Program-made: the position numbers and the translations under genes
NCBI GenBank assembly: GCA_040954595.2
Contig: CM082588.2
Location: 8,432,001 to 8,496,000, forward strand
Reading direction: 5' to 3'
DNA length: 64,000 nucleotides
Source of the DNA: Balanoglossus misakiensis
Lineage: Eukaryota > Hemichordata
Notes under the pieces: generated by a model
Database searches by the model: none
Told to the model about the DNA's origin: nothing
The model's input: the letters and a program-made list of their open reading frames with translations, nothing else
Shown: piece after piece, positions 41,601 to 50,600 of the stretch
How positions within the stretch are numbered: the stretch's first letter is position 1
Layout of the letters: the number at the start of each line of letters is the position of its first letter

Positions 41601-44600
41601 GCCTATGAAAAATGCTAGGAGAGAGTTTTGCACCAAAGGGCAAGCGGGTGTCATAAAGATAAGTAGGGTGAGTTTGACCTTGAAACGTCCACTCAAGGCC
41701 TGTAGCAGGAAAGTTAGAAGGGTGAATCTTGACCGAACGATAAGCTGACTTCAGGTCAACTTTAGCCAGGTAACTCCCAGGAGAAATCAGCTTAATTGCA
41801 TCGTCAAGGGACTGATACTGAAAGTGTTGGTCGGTGGCATAATCATTCACAGCTTTGCCATGTGGCTGGCTACAATCATGAATCAGGCGGATCTCCGAAG
41901 AGTTAGGTTTGGGGATAGCCCCCAGGGCACTAATAATCGTTGGCCTTTGGGAGGTAACAGCATAATGACCTTCAGCAATTTCAGAACGCAACTGGGCTTC
42001 CACTTGCTGGCGAGCAGTTTCAGTGGCGGACTTATAATTTCTAGTGTGAGCAGGTTGCAAATTTGAGGAATTATCAATGATGCGGAAGCCATCCCTGATG
42101 CCATTCAGAAGGAAATCGGCATCAGGATCATTTTTTAACTCAGATTGCCAAACAGAATAATTAAGGGAGAACTCAGTGGTAGGCGGGTTTGGCAGGGAAG
42201 AATTTGGCAGTGACTCTTTTAGAAGTTTTTTGAGCTGGAGGAAGGTGTACCATCATGGGCGGTTCGGGGATGGGCTTTTCTGCATGATGCGTCTAGGCAG
42301 ACATGAGCATAATTACAAGTGGGCCCAAACTTACAATTACCCTTATTAAATCCCAGGCAAATAGGTTTCCCAGATTGAGTATCAATTGGGGCCGGGGATC
42401 GAGCAGCCTTACCCTCTGCTTGTGTATAAGATTTCCCTGACTGCTGTGTCACACCCTTGTTGCTAGGGGGAAATTGCAACTTTTCCCTCAAATGCACTTT
42501 GGTCAAATGGCTTATGTCAGCCCCCCACTCGAAATTGTGATTTGCCTGATACTGGCGGTATTCCCTGTCATACTGAATAACCGAGGACCAGGTGTACCGG
42601 TTCGCCAGTTGGGAAATTTTCCTGGTATATGCGAGGTAATTTAGAATGCCATTTCCCTGCAAAGACCCATTCTCGATCTTTTCATAAAGAATAGCTACAT
42701 TGGCTCCCATCCACTGGGATGGGGATACCGATTCTAATCGGGGTTTCCTGGAGTCTGATTCTAAGACCAGACGAGTGCCATTCTCCCCCGTACTGATAAC
42801 CGTTTGTTCGGTAACCCTGTCACCCAGCGATAAATAATCTAAAATATCAGCATATTTCTCACCTTTGTCTTTTGTTTGCATGTACACCCTCGGGTTCAAA
42901 TCAGCTCGAGGCTGATTGGCAGTGTTACAAGAGTTATTAAGTGTTCTCGAGTCTAACAAAGTGTTCAAAAGGCTTTGGAGTGGAGTTGTTCCCGCTGGAG
43001 CTGCGGTTGGGTTAGTCGGTGGCTGGTTCAGGAGCTGTTGAAGGAGCCTATCCGTCTCTGTGTTGTTGTCGATGGTGGCGGCCATGTTTGACCCTCTGAC
43101 CTCTGACCTGGTAGCGTCTGAATCCAGCGGCGTAGACCCTCCTGTAGAATGTTGTGGTGGTCGGCTGTCGGTTGTGTTGCTGGACGTCGACCGATTCAAA
43201 TGATTGATTGCCTCCTCTAGTAGGCAGCGTTGGGCCATTGGTTCTATCTCGAGCATTTGAATGTGCTCGGCCTGTATTAGTCGTATAGATTTCATTGTCA
43301 CGAAACCCGCAGTCGACAGTCTTGCTATTGTGTCCGGGGTCAAATCGTTCTCAGTTGCCCAATGCTGCACTTCCGGCGAAGTTTCAGGTACTGAGTTCCC
43401 TTCTTCGACTAGTGATCGTTGACTTCGGGGCGTTAGGTTTAAAGTAAGCATACCTGATGGGTCCATGGTTTATGGGTCCCCTTGAGTCTGTGGTTGCTGC
43501 GGGCGTCGGAGTTGAGATCGGCGACGATCGGTGTTGACTTCGAACAGCTTCAGCGAGTCTTGCGGTGTGGCATCAAGGCTGTAGGCTTGGCGGCAGCGGC
43601 AGAAAAGGCTAGCGGCAGGCAGCAGGACGGAAAGGCTAGCGGCAGGCAGCAGGACGGCTTGGCATTTGCCTTGGCATACTGACTGCATGGGTCTAGCGAC
43701 CCGCTTATAAAGGTAGAGGATGCAAATGTGCCCTTTTCTATGTAGATATGACCTTATAGTAAAGCTCCCTAAGATCAACCTTCCAGAACGCTTGCAAATA
43801 AACGCTAATAAACACAGTGATCCCCCTAGCTGGTTACACTGAATTTGAACCAAGTTAATACTTTAACTAGGCCTTTTATTCCGTAACCTCAAAAACGAAC
43901 TTGATACGTATTCATTAGTTGCTTGAACCAGGGAAGATCGTGACGGATTTTGTTTTCGAATATTATCGTTGTATCCTACGATTTCAGCATACCCGTACCA
44001 CACCTGAAAAAGTCATCGATTTTGGGTGTTTTTGGACGCACTCTTCCACCGGTATCGCTTCTTAGCACGACGAAAACCGAAAAAACGATCCGTCACACTA
44101 TGCGGAAGTGCGTTCTCAACAAGCATGTCAAATTTGACTGGCGTACGTGGCCTATGAAAAAAGCCTTAGGGACTTTCGTGAACGGTACAAAATCTCTGTG
44201 TACAAAACATTGGATTTTTAGCGTTCGATCCAGTTATTGTGGTTACAGGACGCGCACGCTATCGCTGACCGCTGCTTTGCCGTATTAACGTGGCGGCCTA
44301 TGGCCGAGCGGTAGCTACCGTAAACATACTCGGACAGGGGGTGTGCACACAATCGTGTGTATTTTTAACTAGTTACAAGCCCCTTGTCGGACGTTCATAA
44401 CGGTTTCGATCAAAATTGAGTGTAGTGTCCTACAAAGGCCCATAGAAACGAGCAAAAAGATACAGGGGACCCATCTTAAACGATGTAGAGGATGAGTATC
44501 ACTTTTTGCTAATCTGCCCATTGTTCACTGAAATAAGAATTGAATTTCTGCATAAAGATTGTTTTACTGAGCCAAATTTGGACAAATTTCAGAGACTTGT

Positions 44601-47600
44601 AAGTTCCACAGACTCAGAAATATTAATCAATCATCGCAAATTTGTATATAAAGCAATAGACTTAAGAACCTCAAAAACTTGTAATGAATAGTCGCTTAAT
44701 GTAATGATTTTCACTGATTTACATGTATACACTTATTTATTATTTATTTAAATTTTACTTGTTCATCATGTGCGTCCTTAGCACATGATCCTTCCTTTTA
44801 CAGAAATGTGACTTTGAGCGTTTAAGTGAATTTAGATTAGTTCACCTCTTCCCCCTTGTATATGGGCCGGTGGCCTCAAAAAGCAATAAAGTTATTATTA
44901 CATATACACATAAAGAAATATCTTTATGTGTACGTGCGGTACAGGCCAGAACTTGTCGTCTGACACGAAATCGGGAGATCGTCAAGCTACTGATTTTTCG
45001 TTTATAGCTACCTTCCAATTAATAAAAAACCTGTGTGTAAAAACATCACACGCATGATTGGAATGAGATAAGATTTGATTGATGAAGAACATTCTATGGT
45101 GGTCTCATTAACGCGACAACAAATGATTGACACATTTGTAAGTATTAGTGAAAACTTGATATTCGGCATGTCTCTTTTTATGTTTCAATTTGCGTCACTA
45201 TTAACATCTGAGTGGAATAGGAGTTCGACATACATACATTTCCTTGGTTTTCGTGAAATTCCAACAATTCACATACAGCTGCAATGAAACGCTTTAAAAT
45301 ATCACAAACCTGTACTTCAAATGCAAATAATGCAAATAAATGTCCTCACCTCAAAACTCAAGTCACAAAATTCTTCGAGTTTCCAGGTAAAGTGACAGGG
45401 AAACCTCTGCAGTATTTCTTCATAGGACTTCGCTGTATGCTTCAATCCCGTTATGTGTGTAACTGAAAATTCTATTGAATAGTAAAAACAAAGTTTGGGT
45501 GAAAAACCGATTTCATGATTTTAATTTTAAATTGAGATTGATTTATTGAAAGTGGCTTTTTATTATGATATTCCAACATTATGGAAGAGAGTTAAGTTGT
45601 ATGAACCAGTGAGTGCAATATATTAGTCAGCGCAACAACGTAAATTTTCTACCAAAAAAACTAAAACAAACAATATCCGGCTTCATTTTGAGTGATTTTG
45701 TTCCTTCAGTTTATTGTAGCTATATTCCCCTTGGGGAAATCAATTGAAAGTGATGCAAACTAATAATTTAGTTTTAAAATAAATATGCCGGACCATGTTA
45801 AGTATAATCATTTTGCATGGAATGTCAATTGCAGGAAAGAAAAAGGAAGAAATTAGACCGAACTCCGAAATTCGCTTTTGCTCCTAAACCCAACAAATCT
45901 GTGATAGAAAATAAATTTGGCTTTCAGGGTCATGCATACTTGCATAATCCAAGTTGTTAGGAGCATATTCTTTTTTCTTTTTTTTTGTTTATTTGGAGCA
46001 GATGATACAACGGATGGATGGATATGTTGCAGATAACTGCATTACCTTCGATGTTTTTGTCTACAGGTGGCGCAGTTGCAGTTTTCGTTTCCTGAAGTTC
46101 ATCGATAGTCTGACGTAAGTGTCGGATGTTGTCTTTCAGCTTGGTATTTGTCGTGAGTAGTTTGGAACTTTGAGTTTCACTGCTTTCCAGCATTTTCTTC
46201 AGAACCTCACGTGACTGCTCACTTTCTTCACTTTTCCCCTTAAGGATCGTATATTCCATCTTCTTGGATTGTAGTAGTTCTCGAATCTCCTTGATTTCTT
46301 TAAAGAGCGAAGTGATGACAGAGAGATAGTTGTCTGTCGAGATTGGTTCCAAGACACGAGCAGCTCCTTCTTTTGATAAAGAATCCGCCAGAATCTTGTC
46401 CGACTTTTTGGTGCCAGTGTTCAAGATGTTGACGCCATTTTGATTGACAAGTCTCTTCAGTTCTGATGAAAATGTGATTCGACATTGTTAGCAAAATGTT
46501 ATATATGATCGATATGATGTAACCCCCTTTGCAATTGGGTCGGAGGCCGTGGAATGCAAATAAATGGGCACTATCTATTTTACTTTACAATCCATGTGCA
46601 AATCAATGGCAGAATAGTACAGACCCTTAAAATCATACTTCAGCAAGCAGCCAACTAAACCAAAACATTCCCTTTAGAGCAAATTTCAGCAGCAAGCTTA
46701 TTTGTTCTGATTACTTGAATAGAGTTTGACCAACTTCCCTGTCTAAATGTTTGTGAACACTGACCTTCTCTTTCATATCTGAATATCTCTCCCTCTTGTA
46801 AGGTGATCGAAGACAACTGTTGACTATCCAAAATCAAACACCGTTTGATTCCAAGGACACCAAGAACTTCTGGCCGTTCCTCCAACAATGTAGACAGCTG
46901 TAGAGGGCGCTGTATTTTTACCAACAGTATGATTGGGGTCTGTGTGTCTCCCACATCAACATCTATCTCAGCTTCCAAAGTGCCGGAACCACCAAGTAGT
47001 TTTGATAAACCGATTCTGTTTTGGCGTGTGGCATAGACATGTCGAACAACCTCCAAGGCAACCATTGCACCATTGTCATCTGCAGGTACAAAGATTGATA
47101 ATAGGCAAAATAAATTGTATGTATTCTCATTAAAATGAGCACATGTTTTACTCTATATTACGGGAGTATACTTTTTATGGAAACATTTCAAACAAATGAA
47201 TTATCAGCTATAAGCATAAGAAACCTTTGAGTGATTTTGGTGTTTCGGTTTATTGAAGCGACATTCCCTTGGGAAAATCAGTTCAAAGTGACGCAAACTA
47301 ATAATTTAGTTTTAAAATAAAAATGCCGGAACATGTAAGTGTAATGATTTTGCAAGGAATGTCAATTGCAGGAAAGATAAAACAAAGTGAAACGGAAGGT
47401 TTTCAGACCGAACTCTGAAATTCGCTTTTGTTCCTGGACACAAGATTGTAATAGAAAATAAATACGGCCTATAATCGAACTTGTTGGGAGCATATTTTTT
47501 TATTATTTGGAGGAGATGATATAACAGATGGATGGATATGTTGCAGATAACTGCATTACCTTCGATATTTTTGTCCACAGGTGGCGTAGTTGCAGTTTTT

Positions 47601-50600
47601 TTCCCCTTGAGTTCGTCCATAGCCTGAAGTAACTGCCGATTTTTGCCCTTTAGTTTGATGTTTTCATCCATGGTCGTTTGATTTTCCTCTTTCAGTTTGA
47701 TATTTATCATAGTTAGTTTAGAACTTTGGTTTTCACTGCTCTTCAGCATTTCCTTCAGACGCTGACTTGTCTGCCCACTTTCTTCACTTTCCCTCTTAAG
47801 GATAGTATATTCCGTCTTCCTGGATTGTAGTATGTCCCGAATCTCGTTGTTTTCGTTAAAGAGCGAAGTGATGACAGAGAGATAGTTGTCTGTCGAGATT
47901 GGTTCCAAGACACGAGCAGCTCCTTCTTTTGAAAAAGATTCCGCCAGAATCTTGTCCGATTCTTTGGTGCCAGTGTTCAAGATGTTGACTCCATCTTGAT
48001 TGACAAGTCTCTTCAGTTCTGATGAAAATGTGATTTAACATAGTTAGCAAAATGTTATAATTAATATGATGTAACCCCATTTGCAATTGGGTCGGAGGCC
48101 GTGGAATGCAAATAAATGGGCACTATCTATTTTACTTTACGCTCGATGTGCAAATCAATGGCAGAATAGTACAGACCTATCTTTAAAATCATACTTCAAC
48201 ATGCAGCCAACTAAATTAAAACATTCCCTTCAGAACAAATTTCAGCAGCAAGCTATATATGTTGATTAGTTGAATAGAGTATTGTTTGACCAACTTCCCT
48301 GCCTAAATGTTTGTGAACACTAACCTTCTCTATCATATCTGAATGTCTCTCCCTCTGGTAAGGTGATTGAAGACAACTGTTGGGTATCCAAAATCAAACA
48401 CCGTCTGATTCCAAGAACACCAAGAAATTCTGGCCGTTCATCCAACAAAGTAGACAACTGTAGAGGGCGCTGTATTTTTACCAACAGTACGGTTGGTGTC
48501 TGTGTGTCTCCCACATCAACATCTATCTCAGCTTCCAAAGTGCCGGAACCACCAAGTAGTTTTGATAAACCGATTCTGTTTTGGCGTGTGGCATAGACAG
48601 ACCTGTCAGTCTCCACGGCAACAACTGCGCTCTTGTCATCTACATTCACAAACAACCCAGAGAAAGGCTCAATAAATGATATGTATTCTCATAAAAGAAA
48701 ACTTTTCAACAGTATTTTTTCTTTTAGTTGAATTCTGAAGTGCCTATGAAAAAAATCTTCAAACTCATAGCCTGTTAGCTAGAAATAAAAGCAGTCATAA
48801 AAATATAGCTGCAAGCAGCGATGACGGGCCCAAGCTTAAGCCGAAGGTCAAAGGTCATAAGTGGTCACCCAAAATTTGGGCAAGAAATTTTGACCCCATA
48901 CTGGTCCGTGTCCCACAAGAACAAAATCTCTAGCCCTATTGGTTCGCCTACAATTATGTATGTGCATAATTAATGAGGTAAAGTGTAAGGCTCCATCAGG
49001 AGTTCCATCCCTCCAAATGCCGAGGCTGTAGCTGCTGTGCATGCCGAGATATGGTAAAGTAGGTCAAAGGTCACCTGAGGTCACCCAAAATTTGGGCAAG
49101 AAATTTTGACCCCATACTGGTTCATGTTCAGCAAAAATCAAACCTCTAGTCCTATTGGTTGGCCTGGAATTAGGTATGCACATAATTAATGAGATAAGCA
49201 GGTGTCACAGGTGACCCTCAATTTTGGCTTTTAAATTTTAGTCCCAACCCTCCAAACGCCAAGTCTGTACCTGCTCTGGATGCCGAGATATAGGAAAGTA
49301 GGTCAAAGGTCACCTGAGGTCACCCAAAATTTGGGCAATTTTTTTTTACCCTATACTGGTCCATGTCCCACAAGCACAAAACCTCTAGCCCTATTAGTTA
49401 GCCCAGAATTAGGTATGCACATAATTAATGAGTTAAGCAGGTGTTACAGGTGAGCCCAAAATTTTGCCTTTTATTTTGGTCCCATTTTGCTCACGGGCCA
49501 ATAGAGAGTCACAGTACAGGACCATTGCACAGATGTGGACATAGCATCATAGCTTAACTATAGAAAGTATAGGCCTATGGCTGGGTCCAAAAAATATGAA
49601 ATATAATATTTAAAAATCTTCTTCTCAAAATTGACTTGGCCCAGAGCCTTGAAATTTAGCATGTAGGACACTGACCATATGGTCCGCAAAATGATTGCAC
49701 AGAATTTTGATATCGTCATTCATATGCAAATTAGGCCCATTTGAAAATTTTGCCCATATATGGTCATCAGGTCACGTGACTAATTAAACATTCACAAGAG
49801 TACAACTCATGCTCTCATTGGCCTGCACCATTGTGCCAAGTTTGAGATTTGTAGGTTCAGCCGTTTTCAAGATGTACTTGACGAAAAAAACTACACAAGA
49901 AAAAGAAGTAGAAGAAAAACCCCAGTAAAACCAATAGGGCCCAAGCCTGCTGGGCTTGGGCCCTAAAAACTCAACTTGAAATATAATTCTTGCCAAATGC
50001 TTCCATCCATAAATAGTAATTACCTTGTTTAGTCAACATCTCTCCAAGTTCTGTACACTTTTCTCCACACAAACCACAGACCTCAGAAGATTTCACTTCC
50101 GGTACATAGCCTATAATAATTAAAGTTACGAAATCGTCATGACATATATCGTTGAACGCATTTGCAATTTTGACAATGATCCATAAGAACGTGAGTGTAC
50201 AGATAGAAAGTTTGACAAAGACACATCACAGACACGAGTCTGGAAATGGAAATAACCAAAGGTTTCAGGTAAAATCCTTCAATTCAAACGAATACACAAT
50301 GTTCGGCAACAATAACTACATTGTTAAACTATTAGACTTGCCTTCTTTGATGTACTTCAATTCAGCCAGACATTTTTGATATCTCCATGTCTCTATGGTT
50401 GTCTTCAGGTTAACGTCAGACACATTCAGTTTGTGGAGCAATTCGGGTGTGATCATGTCTGCCTTAAACAGATCTCCCAGTATCCCTTGCCTGTAGTCAC
50501 GCCATAGTCTCTCCACTGACTTTGATGTCTGGCATACCAATACAACATGCAGACTGCCCCGCTTGATTTCTTCAATTTGTATGTTTCCAACACTGTTGAG

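Larger units (their letters stand above)
39381..43826 (-). mobile_element. DIRS-type tyrosine-recombinase retrotransposon
   Basis: A 12-bp inverted end GGGGGATCACTG is seen at 39381 and its complement at 43815-43826. No target duplication is found, as expected for recombinase-mediated insertion. On the minus strand lie gag (43466-42219), reverse transcriptase/RNase H (to 40564) and a tyrosine recombinase (40585-39642, broken). No methylase domain is seen. Internal inverted pairs (ACAGGTATCTTGG at 39425 with its complement near 39611, and GTTGGGCCCC near 39499 with GGGGCCCAAC near 39551) lie between the recombinase stop and the left end, where DIRS elements carry complementary regions. Confidence 0.8.
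39139..44475. mobile_element. TTAA-flanked inverted-repeat DNA element nested in the LINE
   Basis: TTAA lies at 39135-39138 and 44476-44479. Inverted repeats of about 140 bases (39139-39281 and 44335-44475) begin GATGGGTCCCC and are about 80% similar by eye. TTAA duplication suggests a piggyBac-type element. Apart from the nested DIRS element it holds under 0.9 kb with no transposase, so it is non-autonomous. Confidence 0.75.
38859..44905 (+). mobile_element. LINE 3' fragment in intron 9 of gene 2, itself interrupted
   Basis: The outer insertion is bounded by ACACATAAA at 38850-38858 and 44906-44914, a target-site duplication, and ends in an AATAAAGTTATTATTA-type tail. The coding part before 39135 (WLVHVTNKPKLRTYVTFKSL) and after 44479 (VEDEYHFLLICPLF) are the two halves of one non-LTR retrotransposon C-terminus. 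The frame lines up across the gap when the TTAA-flanked insert is ignored, apart from one in-frame stop at 39118. Confidence 0.75.
38791..44980. repeat. Intron inverted-repeat element, copy in gene 2, split by later insertions
   Basis: Left arm starts GATCTCCCGATTTCACG at 38791 and the right arm ends at 44980. The element itself is about 140 bp; the rest is the LINE inserted into its centre. Compare 4846-4987. Confidence 0.55.
45690..48700. repeat. ~1.5-kb tandem duplication within gene 2 (two units)
   Basis: Units of about 45690-47215 and 47225-48700 each hold a coiled-coil exon, an intron and a domain exon. Shared intron landmarks include CTAATAATTTAGTTTTAAAATA at 45758 and 47308 and GGTCGGAGGCCGTGGAATGC at 46538 and 48089. 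This produced the extra exon pair of gene 2. Confidence 0.65.

Noticed and set aside
43950-44288. 112-codon frame inside the TTAA element as a possible transposase remnant
   Set aside because: No transposase motif is visible and it runs partly toward the inverted repeat.
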